A stretch of 64,000 nt of DNA from Actinoplanes sp. L3-i22 (lineage in GTDB: Bacteria; Actinomycetota; Actinomycetes; Mycobacteriales; Micromonosporaceae), in the NCBI RefSeq assembly GCF_019704555.1, contig NZ_AP024745.1, positions 10,405,501 through 10,469,500 of the forward strand, in the 5' to 3' direction. Shown here piece by piece: positions 35,605 to 43,508 of the stretch. Position 1 is the stretch's first letter; each line of letters begins with the position of its first letter. Position numbers and translations under genes: made by a program. A model generated the notes under the pieces. It was given only the letters and a program-made list of their open reading frames with translations, was not told the DNA's origin and searched no databases.

Positions 35605-37311
35605 TCAGTGGCCGCCGACCAGGATCGAGGCCGGTCGCGGCGCCACCACCGGCGGCAGTCGCTTCCCGGCCGTGGCGGCCAGCGTGGTCGCCGTCGCCGG
35701 GGTGTCACCGGTGTCGATCGGCTCGGTGAACGGCTGGTGCTCGGCGGCGCACACCGTGCCCTTGGCCGGCAGCGCGACGCGCAGCAGGTAGCTGTCGATC
35801 GCGTCGGTGGCGCAGACCCCCGTCCCGTACGCGGTGTGCCCCCAGTTGTCGCTGCTGAGCAGCCGCGAGTTGGGCAGTTGCCGGCTCATCGCGACGGACG
35901 AGTCGTAGTTGGTCGCCGGGTCCCAGAAGTTCCCGACCAGCAGCACCGGCGCGGACGTCCGCTTGTTGAACGGCCCCCGGTACGCGTCCTCGTCCCGCAC
36001 CGTCCAGGTGTCCCGGGCGCAGGGCGCGTCCAGATAACCCCAGACCTTCCCGAAGTACGGCGCCTGCCGCTCCCGTGCGGTCGTCGCCGCCGGCCAGCTC
36101 GCCGCGTTCCGCGGGTGGGTCCCATCGGTGCAGACCACGCCCATCGTCGACTCGTAGCCGTTGTCGTACGGGAAGTCGTACCCGACCGCCTTGGCCGCCC
36201 GGATCCGCCCGAGCACCGCGGCCCGGGCCGCCGTCGCCGGCGAACCGCCCTTGATCAGCGCGGCCGCGTCCGCCGCCAGCTGCATCGTCTCCTCCCCCGC
36301 GTAGGGCGAGTAGAGCAGGCTGAGCTCGGCGCCGATGAAGTCCGCGTAGGTGACCTGATAGGTGCCCGAGTCGTCGGTGACCACGATCGGCTTGGCCTTC
36401 AGACTCTTGGCGATCGCCGCGAAATTCTTCTCCGGATCCCCGGCCGCGAACGCGCAGTACTTCTCCCCCGCCTTGTCGCAGCGCTTGAAGATCTCCTTCA
36501 GCGCCCGATAGGCCCCGTCCGCCGAGTGCAACCGGGCGTCCAGGATCTGGTCGCCGGCCTTCCCCGCGCCGACCCAGGCCCGCGGGTCCAGGTTGCCGTC
36601 GATGGCGAGCGCGCGGACCCGGTCCGGGAACAGGTTGGCGTAGTACTCCCCGAGCGCGGTGCCGTAGCTGAAGCCCAGGTAGGTGAGCTTCTTGTCGCCG
36701 ACGGCGCGGCGCACGACGTCCATGTCCCGGGCGACCTCGGTGGTCGACATCGCGCCGGAGAGTGGTTTGCCGGTGGACGAGCAGGCCTTACCGAGCTCGC
36801 GCGCGCCCGCCGCGTACGTCGCCTCTTCCTTCTTTCCCACCGGGAAAGCGACGTTGAGCTTGTCGATCACCGCGGTCTGCGCCTTGACCGACCGGAAGCA
36901 CTTGATGTTGGCGCTCGCGCCGATCCCGCGCGGGTCGACGCCGACGATGTCGAACTTCTGCAGGATCGACTCGCTGAGGAAGTACGGCGCACTCAGCGCG
37001 AAACTGGTGGCCGAGCCGCCCGGCCCACCCGGGTTGACGAACAGGCTGCCGATCCTGTGCTGCTGGTCCTTGGCCTTGACCCGCAGGACCGCGACCTCGG
37101 TGGTGGCGCCGTTCGGCCGGTCGTAGTCGAGTGGCAGGCGCACGGTCGCACACTCGGCGATCTCGTAGCACTTGTACCAGCCGAGTCTGGGGGTCGGAAC
37201 CGCGTCGACCCCGGTTCTCGGAGCGGCGGCCGACGCCGGGACGGACACGCTTGCGGCCAGAGCGATGCCGGTGATCCCGGCGGCCACGAGGCGTGATCTC
37301 GAGAGGTGCAT
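35605..37311 (-). CDS. Secreted tripeptidyl-aminopeptidase-like alpha/beta hydrolase
   Basis: A 568-residue protein with a signal peptide (~1-30, ending ASAAA). It is an S33-type alpha/beta hydrolase, with oxyanion motif NPGGPGGS (93-100), nucleophile Ser215 in GFSYGTALG, and a C-terminal His in SDNWGHTAYG. Several Cys pairs suit an exported protein. It resembles Streptomyces mycelium-associated tripeptidyl aminopeptidases (Tap/SlpD/SlpE), which remove tripeptides from secreted proteins. ATG 37311 is preferred because it gives a complete signal peptide. Confidence 0.92.
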   Translation of the reverse strand: MHLSRSRLVAAGITGIALAASVSVPASAAAPRTGVDAVPTPRLGWYKCYEIAECATVRLPLDYDRPNGATTEVAVLRVKAKDQQHRIGSLFVNPGGPGGSATSFALSAPYFLSESILQKFDIVGVDPRGIGASANIKCFRSVKAQTAVIDKLNVAFPVGKKEEATYAAGARELGKACSSTGKPLSGAMSTTEVARDMDVVRRAVGDKKLTYLGFSYGTALGEYYANLFPDRVRALAIDGNLDPRAWVGAGKAGDQILDARLHSADGAYRALKEIFKRCDKAGEKYCAFAAGDPEKNFAAIAKSLKAKPIVVTDDSGTYQVTYADFIGAELSLLYSPYAGEETMQLAADAAALIKGGSPATAARAAVLGRIRAAKAVGYDFPYDNGYESTMGVVCTDGTHPRNAASWPAATTARERQAPYFGKVWGYLDAPCARDTWTVRDEDAYRGPFNKRTSAPVLLVGNFWDPATNYDSSVAMSRQLPNSRLLSSDNWGHTAYGTGVCATDAIDSYLLRVALPAKGTVCAAEHQPFTEPIDTGDTPATATTLAATAGKRLPPVVAPRPASILVGGH

Positions 37312-37465
37312 GCAGAGCCCCTTTCTCACGAGGCTCGCATCGTAGAACTCCGATGCACGTATTGTCCGTCCTATGAAGATCATCCCCCGGTGCCGCAGTC
37401 CCGTCCGGCCGGGAACCGCCCCCCGTGGGTGACGGACCACCGCCGGCATTTGGCACAGTGGACTC

Positions 37466-38641
37466 ATGCTGACCGACGTGGACCTCCCCGCGCCCGGACT
37501 GCTCTGGACCCGCTGGGCGGCGCTGAGCGCCGCGATGACCGGGATCGACCGTGGTGAGCCGTGGTCCATCGACGAGCGCGGCGCACGGCACGACGCCCCG
37601 GACACCGGCTGGGCCCGCTTCGCTCTGCTCGACGGCCGGCGCGCGGTGCTCTACGGAGCGCATCGCGACCACCACGCGACGGTCTCCACCGACCCGGCCG
37701 CGGACCCGCTGACCGGCGCACCGGACTGGCTGCCCTGGGCCGACCTGACCCCGCTGGCCGAGAGCGATCAGCTGGGCTTCGTGATCTGGCACGAGAGCGG
37801 CCGCTGGTCCCGGGTGCGGTACCACCATCGCTACGAGGACGGCCTGGCCGAGGTGCTGGCGCCGCTGCTGACCGAGGAGCAGACCGTCACCGTGCTGCGC
37901 GGCCCGCACACCCCGACCGGCCCGCGCGCCGCCCGCAAGATCGCCGCCGACCTGCTGCACGCCGCGATCCGCGGCGAGGTCGACGCCGGGCACCTCACCG
38001 CGCTGCTCGGCGGCGACGCGGCGATCGAGGCCGCGCTCGCCGCCGCGGGCCGGGGCGGGATCACCCCGGGCACCCGGCCGCCGCGGATCGCCCCCGGGCA
38101 GCGGCCGCCGATGCGCCGGGTTCGCCGGATCAGCCAGGGCGAACACGACCGGCTGGTCTGGTCCGCCATGCACGACGCGGCCGAGCTGCGCCGGCCCGCC
38201 CCGCCGGACACCGACGAGCTCGGCACGCTGGTGAGCTGGCTGCGGGAACGCGCGCCGGCCGGGGACGGGCGGTGCTCACTGCTGGTCTACGCGGACGCGA
38301 CCAGCTTCAGCGCCCAGCCCGGCGACCACCCGCCGGCCGACCGCCCGGACGAGGAGCGCTACGCGGCGTTCCGCCGGCTCACCGAGCTGGTCCGGACGCT
38401 GCGCCGGGCCGAGTCCGACCCCCGTTACGGCCGCTGGCTGTTCCTGCGCATCGAGACGTCCGCGACCGGCTACGAGATCGACCGGTCCTACGACTCGTGG
38501 CCGGCCTGGTGGCACGACGACGGCGTCTCCGGCCCGTGGCGCACCAACCTGCAGGAGGAGATGGACGGCCGCCACGCCAAGTGGCGTCCCGCATGGACTC
38601 CGCTGCTCGACCCCGAGGTCGCCTACCGCCCGATCTCCTGA
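37466..38641 (+). CDS. Hypothetical protein (391 aa)
   Basis: Not recognised with confidence. Soluble and Trp-rich. The C-terminal ~100 residues (LFLRIETSATGYEIDRSYDSWP followed by a W-rich region and NLQEEMDGR) loosely recall the YezG/DUF600 immunity-protein pattern, but no toxin gene is adjacent. The centre is Ala/Arg/Pro-rich. It is followed after nine bases by one copy of the structured 3' element. Confidence 0.8.
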   Translation: MLTDVDLPAPGLLWTRWAALSAAMTGIDRGEPWSIDERGARHDAPDTGWARFALLDGRRAVLYGAHRDHHATVSTDPAADPLTGAPDWLPWADLTPLAESDQLGFVIWHESGRWSRVRYHHRYEDGLAEVLAPLLTEEQTVTVLRGPHTPTGPRAARKIAADLLHAAIRGEVDAGHLTALLGGDAAIEAALAAAGRGGITPGTRPPRIAPGQRPPMRRVRRISQGEHDRLVWSAMHDAAELRRPAPPDTDELGTLVSWLRERAPAGDGRCSLLVYADATSFSAQPGDHPPADRPDEERYAAFRRLTELVRTLRRAESDPRYGRWLFLRIETSATGYEIDRSYDSWPAWWHDDGVSGPWRTNLQEEMDGRHAKWRPAWTPLLDPEVAYRPIS

Positions 38642-38649
38642 TCAAACCC

Positions 38650-38796
38650 AAGATCAAATTCTTTATTGCCTCGGCTGCGGCCAATAACTGATCGTCGCTC
38701 CCGCGGGGACCCTTCCGGGCCCCGCAGGGCGCCGGGGCGCCCAAAACGCGAGGCCCTCCAGGGCGATGTCCGAGGGTGGTTGCGCTCTACCCCAAG
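38650..38796 (+). repeat. Structured 3'-end element, copy 1
   Basis: About 140 bp, ~93% identical over 135 bp to the inverted copy at 43357-43502. It begins 9 bases after a stop codon, in the same direction as that gene. It begins AAGATCAAATTCTTT and contains four successive hairpins: GCGGGG/CCCCGC, GGGCGC/GCGCCC, GCCC/GGGC and GGGT/ACCC. Confidence 0.85.
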
Positions 38797-39150
38797 ATCC
38801 GAACCCGCGCCCTCGTCGTGCAGCCAGTCGACGAACGTGGGAGTTATCCACACCGATGGGTTATCCACAGGCCTCAAACACGATCTTGGCGAATCGCGCG
38901 ACAATTACGTCAGAGGCGGTGGCCCCCCTCAGGGAGGGCGGGACCTGCTCTTTTACGGGGCCGGGCACTTTTCCACCTATGGCGCGGCCCAGGGGCACAG
39001 CGGGGCGCGGGCCGGGGGCACAGCTGGCGTGACCCAGGACCACAACCGGCGCGACCCAGGGGCACAGCGCCCGGCACGCTCCCGGCGCTCAGTGCTGTTC
39101 GAGCACGCGGGGCAGCCTGGACCGTGAGCACGCGGGGGAAGCCCGCACGG
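38797..39150. other. Noncoding region with two DnaA-box-like sites
   Basis: TTATCCACA occurs at 38844-38852 and 38861-38869 in the same orientation. Short GC-rich repeats (GACCCAGGGGCACAGC type) follow. No coding frame is supported; the plus-strand frames that cross the region are low complexity. Confidence 0.55.
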
Positions 39151-39348
39151 CCGGCCAGGACCGCGAGCATCGGGCCGCGACCAGGCGGCGGCGCGCTGCG
39201 GGCCCGGGTGAGCGAAGGCCGCGGCGCGCTGCCGGCCCGGGCGAACGAGGGCGGTGGCGCACTGCTGGCCCGAGCGAACGAGGGCGATGGCGCGCTAGGC
39301 CCGAGCGAACGAGGGCGGCGGCGCGCTAGGGCGTGTTTCATAAGCAGG

Positions 39349-39756
39349 TCAGAGCCATTCGCAGATGATGGTGATGGTCAGGACTGCCTGGTAGCGGACG
39401 GCGAGTTTGTCGTAGCGGGTCGCGACGCCGCGGTGGCGTTTGAGGCGGTTGATGCCGCATTCGACGGCGTGGCGTTGCCGGTAGACGAGCCGGTCGAAAG
39501 CGGGTGGCCGGCCGCCTTTGCGGCCTTTGGCTTTGCGGTGGGCGTCCTGGTCACTCTTACTGGGAATGCACGCCCGGATTCCGCGTTTGCGCAGGTAGGA
39601 ACGGTTTTCTTTCGAGGTGTAGGCCTTGTCGGCGAGGACCGTGTCGGGGCGGGTCCGGGGCCGGCCACCGCCGGGCCGGCCGACCCGGATCCTGGACAGG
39701 ACCGGGATGAACTGCGGACTGTCCCCGCACTGCCCGGCGGTCACGATGAACGCCAT
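39349..39756 (-). CDS. IS5-like transposase, C-terminal ORF
   Basis: 135 residues from the ATG ([16 protein letters not shown]). It carries the second catalytic Asp (LADKAYTS) and the Glu ([11 protein letters not shown]) of the DDE nuclease. The frame is +1 relative to the N-terminal ORF and is open upstream of the ATG, through codons that continue the transposase sequence (CEQGQKV). Expression as a fusion by +1 frameshifting is therefore likely, though a single-base deletion cannot be excluded. Confidence 0.85.
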   Translation of the reverse strand: MAFIVTAGQCGDSPQFIPVLSRIRVGRPGGGRPRTRPDTVLADKAYTSKENRSYLRKRGIRACIPSKSDQDAHRKAKGRKGGRPPAFDRLVYRQRHAVECGINRLKRHRGVATRYDKLAVRYQAVLTITIICEWL

Positions 39757-39772
39757 GACCTTCTGCCCCTGC

Positions 39773-40243
39773 TCACAAGGCCAGATGCGTCTTGGTGGTC
39801 AACCCGCCCCGCGACCGCCCCAGGCCGTGATCATCAGGTTCGGTGTGCACGCCGCCGGGCGGCTCCTTCTGCAACTGCCCGTCGCGGCGAGCACCGGCCG
39901 CGTGCTGATGGGCGCGGCTGGTCATCGAGTCGAGGCTGATGTCCCAGCGGATCCGGCCGGCCGCATCGGCATGGGCCTGCAGAGCGGCCAGGATGCTGTC
40001 CCAGGTGCCGTCGCGTTGCCAGCGGCGAAACAGTCCATAGACGGTAGGCCAGGGCGGATAGACGGCGGCGACGTCCCGCCACGGAGCCCCGTTCCGGATC
40101 CGCCAGCGGATCCCGTTGATGAGCTGCCGTTTCGTCCACTTCGGCGGCCGCCCGTTCCCCGACACGGCAGGCAGCAACGGAGCAAGCCGCTGCCACTGAG
40201 CGTCGGTGAGGTCATGCCGCGTCGTCACCGCTAAGGTGGCCAC
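39773..40243 (-). CDS. IS5-like transposase, N-terminal ORF
   Basis: 156 residues starting [17 protein letters not shown]. It contains the N-terminal helical DNA-binding region and the first catalytic Asp ([12 protein letters not shown]). It ends [15 protein letters not shown], where the C-terminal ORF takes over in the +1 frame. All three acidic residues of the combined protein are intact, so the element could be active. Confidence 0.88.
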   Translation of the reverse strand: MATLAVTTRHDLTDAQWQRLAPLLPAVSGNGRPPKWTKRQLINGIRWRIRNGAPWRDVAAVYPPWPTVYGLFRRWQRDGTWDSILAALQAHADAAGRIRWDISLDSMTSRAHQHAAGARRDGQLQKEPPGGVHTEPDDHGLGRSRGGLTTKTHLAL

Positions 40244-40438
40244 GAGGTCTCCGGTATGAAGTTCTAGCTTGGTCGCTGAACCACTTACCGGAGACCTCTT
40301 CAGTTATCGATGACCGCCACGCCGTGACCCTCACCGGCAAAACCCAACTTCTAAAACACGCCCTAGGCCCGGGCGAACGAGGGCGGCGGCGCGCTACAGG
40401 CCCGGGCGAACGAGGGCGGCGGCGGCCGGGGGCGGAGG

Positions 40439-41401
40439 TCAGCCGATGCGCCAGAGGGGTTTGTCGGCCCAGGCGCCGGTGATCGCGACGTCCGCGTCCT
40501 GGCCGCGCATCCGGGCGAAGCGCAGCGCCAGCATCTGGAGCCGGACCGTCATCGGGATCTGGGCCAGCAGGTCCGGCAGGCCGAGGTCCGGTTCGACCAG
40601 GGTGGACACCGGGATGTGCTCCCGGCGGGCGGCCTCGGCGACCGCGGCGGTCAGGCCGTCCGGGTCGGCGGACGGCTGCAGGACCAGCAGCGAGTCGGCG
40701 GCCGTGTAGGGCACCGCCGCGCCGTGCAGCAGGCGTTCCGGGTCGAAGCCCTCGCAGAGCATCCGGGCGCCCTCGCGGATCTTGAGCGCGCCCTCCCGGG
40801 CGGTCACCGACCACGCGCTGGGGCCGGTGATCGCCATCGCCCGGCCGGGGATCGGGACGCCGGCCAGCCCGGGGAAGCCGAGCACCGCCCGGATCCGCTC
40901 GGCGGTCGCGCGGATCGCGGCCTTGCCCAGGCCGGGAGCGCCGAGGTGGTGCGCGAGCTGGGCGAGCACGGTCAGCGCGGCGGTGTAGCTGACGGTGTAC
41001 GTCTCGGACGCCTCGACCACCGGCGTCCGGATCGCGTCCGGGATCTCGATCGTCTCCGGGCCGGTGATCGTGACCAGCGGCAGGCCCGCGTCCAGCGCGA
41101 TCCGCCGGGCCCGCAGCGCGTACGGCGTCTCCCCGGTATGCGTGATCACGATGACCGCGTCCCCACCCCGGACCAGGCGTGGCGTGAACTGCGAGGCCGG
41201 CACCCAGCGGGCGTCGCGCCCCGCGTCGAGCAGCGCGTGCGCGCCCAGCTCGGCGGCGTGCTGGCTGGTGCCGGTGCCGACCAGCCAGATCCGGGAGGCC
41301 GGGTCGAGCAGCTCGGCCGGTTTCGCGGTCGGCGCCGGGTCGGCGAGGGCGTCCAGGGCGGCCGGCTGCGCGGCGATCATCGCGTCGAGTGCGGTGGTCA
41401 T
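40439..41401 (-). CDS. SIS-domain protein, GlmS isomerase-like
   Basis: A 320-residue protein with two SIS domains of the kind in the isomerase half of glucosamine-6-phosphate synthase: WLVGTGTSQHAAELG, ITHTGETPYALRAR and EGALKIREGARMLCEGF. There is no glutaminase domain. Such proteins act as sugar-phosphate isomerases or deaminases (AgaS/FrlB-like). ATG 41401 has AGGAGA upstream, better than the longer start at 41437. It is divergent from the secreted glucanase. Confidence 0.9.
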   Translation of the reverse strand: MTTALDAMIAAQPAALDALADPAPTAKPAELLDPASRIWLVGTGTSQHAAELGAHALLDAGRDARWVPASQFTPRLVRGGDAVIVITHTGETPYALRARRIALDAGLPLVTITGPETIEIPDAIRTPVVEASETYTVSYTAALTVLAQLAHHLGAPGLGKAAIRATAERIRAVLGFPGLAGVPIPGRAMAITGPSAWSVTAREGALKIREGARMLCEGFDPERLLHGAAVPYTAADSLLVLQPSADPDGLTAAVAEAARREHIPVSTLVEPDLGLPDLLAQIPMTVRLQMLALRFARMRGQDADVAITGAWADKPLWRIG

Positions 41402-41668
41402 CCGATCTCCTGCTGACGGCGGATTCGGTGGTGGCACGGGGCGGTGGCACGTAGAACGCGTGCGGACAGCCCCGGTGCAGCGCTGAAACCGTACGATAGC
41501 CCGTCCGTACGCGTTCGTGCAGTCCCGCTCAAGAAAAATCTCCGGGGAAAGTGTTATCCATTCCCGGGAAAGTCGTCGACGTTAAAGGAACCTTAAACAA
41601 CAGGCGGGAATCCGGACCGGCTTCACATAATGAAGGCCCCGTCCACCTTCCCCCGGAGGCGATTGTCA
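41402..41668. other. Promoter region of the SIS and glucanase genes
   Basis: 267 bp between divergent genes. It includes a less GC-rich part (41525-41600) with TTAAAGGAACCTTAA, a near-palindrome that could be an operator. No gene is seen. Confidence 0.4.
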
Positions 41669-43300
41669 ATGCGCCGGAAAAGAACGTTGTTGCTCGCCTC
41701 GCTGGCGACCGTAGCTGCGGTGGGCACCGCCTGGATCGCGCTGCCCGCGTCGGCCGCCGCGGCCACGGCGACCCTGCGTACGGTGTCCGACTGGGGCACC
41801 GGCTGGCAGGACGAGGTGGTCGTGAGCAACGGCGGAACCTCCGCCATGACCGCTTGGAAAGTCGAATTCGACCTGCCCGCCGGGGCGACCGTCGGCAGTT
41901 TCTGGGAAACCGACATGACGGCCAGCGGCAGTCACCGCACATTCACGAATCGTAGTTGGAACGGCGCCATTCCGGTCGACGGAAAGGTGACGTTCGGATT
42001 CGTCGGCGCCGGTGGCCAGCCGGTCAACTGCAAGCTCAACGGCCAGCCCTGCGGCGACGCCGGGGCGACCGCGCCGACGGTGCCGGCCACCACCGCGCCG
42101 ACCGTCACGCCGACCCGGACCGTGACCGTGGCCCCGACGACCGCCGCGCCCACCGCGACCGCGACCGCGACGAAGACCGCCACCAAGGAGGCGACCGTCC
42201 CGCCGCGGGAGGACACCCTCCCGGTCACGGTCACCAACAAGACCGGCCGCGGCGACGCGGTCCACCTGTACGTGCTCGGCGTCAACCTGGACACCGGCAA
42301 GCTCGGCTACGTGAACCAGGCCGGCGCGTTCACCGCGTGGTCCGGTGGCGCGGCCACCCCGGTCCCGGCGCCGGACGTCTCGATCAACGGCCCGGCGAAC
42401 GGCGGCAGCACCACGATCCGGGTGCCGCGGAACCTGTCCGGCCGGCTCTACTTCTCCTTCGGTCAAAAGCTGGACTTCCGGCTGACCACGGACGGCCTGG
42501 TCCAGCCCGCGCCGTGGGCCGGCGGCGACCCGAACCACGACATCCTGTTCGACTGGAGCGAGTTCACCGTCAACTCGTCCGGCCTGTGGCTGAACAGCTC
42601 CCAGGTGGACATGTTCGCGATCCCGCACATCGTCAGCGTCACCGGCGGCAGCGGCACGACCAGCTCGACCGGTGAGGTCGTCGCGAACGGCCGGCAGAAG
42701 GTGATCAACGCGATCAAGGCGGACGGTGACTTCGCCAAGAGCGTCGTGACCCGGGCGGACGGGACGGTCCTGCGGGTGCTCGCCCCCGGCAAGGCGGCCG
42801 ACGCCGGCCTGATGAGCCCGACCTATCTGGACTCGTACATCAACAGTGCCTGGAACGCGTACAGCTCGAAGAACCTGACCGTGACGCCGTTCACCGACCA
42901 GCCGAGCGTCAAGTACACCGGCCGGACCGCGGGCACCGTGATGAGCTTCACCGACACGTCCGGCAAGGTGGTCGCGTCGTTCACGAAGCCGTCCACGGCC
43001 AACGTCTGGGGCTGCGACGGCGCCCTCGGCGCACCGAACGACCAGGTCGTCGGCCCGATCGCCCGGACCCTGTGCGCCGCGATGCAGCGGACCACGCTGG
43101 GCCGGCTCGACACGCAGCCCAGTGGCACGGCGGCCGACTTCTACCAGGGCAGCCCGGCCAACCTGTACGCCAAGGTGATCCACGCGAACATGGTCGACGG
43201 CAAGGCCTACGCGTTCGCCTTCGACGACGTGCAGAACCAGGAGTCCCTGGTCCACGACGGCGACCCGCGCACCGCCGCGATCACGTTCAGCCCGTTCTGA
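41669..43300 (+). CDS. Secreted CBM2-GH64 endo-1,3-beta-glucanase
   Basis: A 543-residue exported protein: signal peptide (~1-31), CBM2-like domain (~32-129, SDWGTGWQDEVVVSNGG and SWNGAIPV), a Thr/Pro/Ala linker (~131-180) and a GH64 domain (~183-543). The GH64 catalytic pair fits Glu298 (DWSEFT) and Asp314 (SQVDMF), the same 16-residue spacing as in the characterised laminaripentaose-producing enzyme. It hydrolyses beta-1,3-glucan, for example fungal walls. ATG 41669 has GGAGG nine bases upstream. The N-terminal Cys of standard CBM2 is absent. Confidence 0.93.
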   Translation: MRRKRTLLLASLATVAAVGTAWIALPASAAAATATLRTVSDWGTGWQDEVVVSNGGTSAMTAWKVEFDLPAGATVGSFWETDMTASGSHRTFTNRSWNGAIPVDGKVTFGFVGAGGQPVNCKLNGQPCGDAGATAPTVPATTAPTVTPTRTVTVAPTTAAPTATATATKTATKEATVPPREDTLPVTVTNKTGRGDAVHLYVLGVNLDTGKLGYVNQAGAFTAWSGGAATPVPAPDVSINGPANGGSTTIRVPRNLSGRLYFSFGQKLDFRLTTDGLVQPAPWAGGDPNHDILFDWSEFTVNSSGLWLNSSQVDMFAIPHIVSVTGGSGTTSSTGEVVANGRQKVINAIKADGDFAKSVVTRADGTVLRVLAPGKAADAGLMSPTYLDSYINSAWNAYSSKNLTVTPFTDQPSVKYTGRTAGTVMSFTDTSGKVVASFTKPSTANVWGCDGALGAPNDQVVGPIARTLCAAMQRTTLGRLDTQPSGTAADFYQGSPANLYAKVIHANMVDGKAYAFAFDDVQNQESLVHDGDPRTAAITFSPF

Positions 43301-43316
43301 CCCGCAGCTCCACAGC

Positions 43317-43345
43317 GAGGCCCGCCGCATCCCGCGGCGGGCCTC
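43317..43345 (+). terminator. Terminator after the glucanase gene
   Basis: GAGGCCCGCCGC and GCGGCGGGCCTC form a 12-bp stem with a 5-base loop, 16 bases after the stop codon, followed by GTTCCGGTTTT. Confidence 0.85.
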
Positions 43346-43356
43346 GTTCCGGTTTT

Positions 43357-43502
43357 GCGGGTTGAACCGCAACCACCCGCGGACGTCGCCCTTTCGGGCC
43401 TCGCGTTCTTGGGCGCCCCGCGCCCTGCGAGGCCCGGAAGGGTCCCCGCGGGAGCGACGATCAGTTATCGGCCGCAGCCGAGGCAAGAAAGAATTTGATC
43501 TT
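43357..43502 (-). repeat. Structured 3'-end element, copy 2
   Basis: Inverted copy of 38650-38796, beginning 6 bases after the GH51 stop codon and in the same direction as that gene. The hairpins are kept; one has a GAAA tetraloop (GCCCGAAAGGGC), and the last stem is longer (GCGGGT/ACCCGC). Confidence 0.85.
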
Positions 43503-43508
43503 GAAGGA

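Larger units (their letters stand above)
39329..40363 (-). mobile_element. IS5-family insertion sequence (IS427-like), 1035 bp
   Basis: Imperfect terminal inverted repeats GGGCGTGTTTCATAAG and GGGCGTGTTTTAGAAG; flanked by a TA duplication inside an original CTAG. Two overlapping-frame transposase ORFs are on the minus strand. Confidence 0.93.
39199..40430. repeat. ~31-33-bp tandem repeat interrupted by an insertion sequence
   Basis: Six copies of a unit close to GGCCCGGGCGAACGAGGGCG followed by GCGGCGCGCTA. Four copies lie before the insertion sequence and two after. The insertion (39329-40363) sits exactly at the junction between copies four and five. Confidence 0.85.

Noticed and set aside
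38844..38869. Chromosome origin
   Set aside because: Only two DnaA boxes and none of the usual origin genes.
39199..39328. CRISPR-like array
   Set aside because: Units abut directly with no unique spacers, and no cas gene is present.
38776..39939. Plus-strand ORF crossing the repeat array and the IS left end
   Set aside because: Low-complexity translation of repeats that continues into the reverse strand of a transposase.
39329..40363. Composite transposon using the two inverted 140-bp elements as ends
   Set aside because: The elements do not match the IS ends, carry no transposase, and each follows a stop codon; no target duplication was seen outside them.
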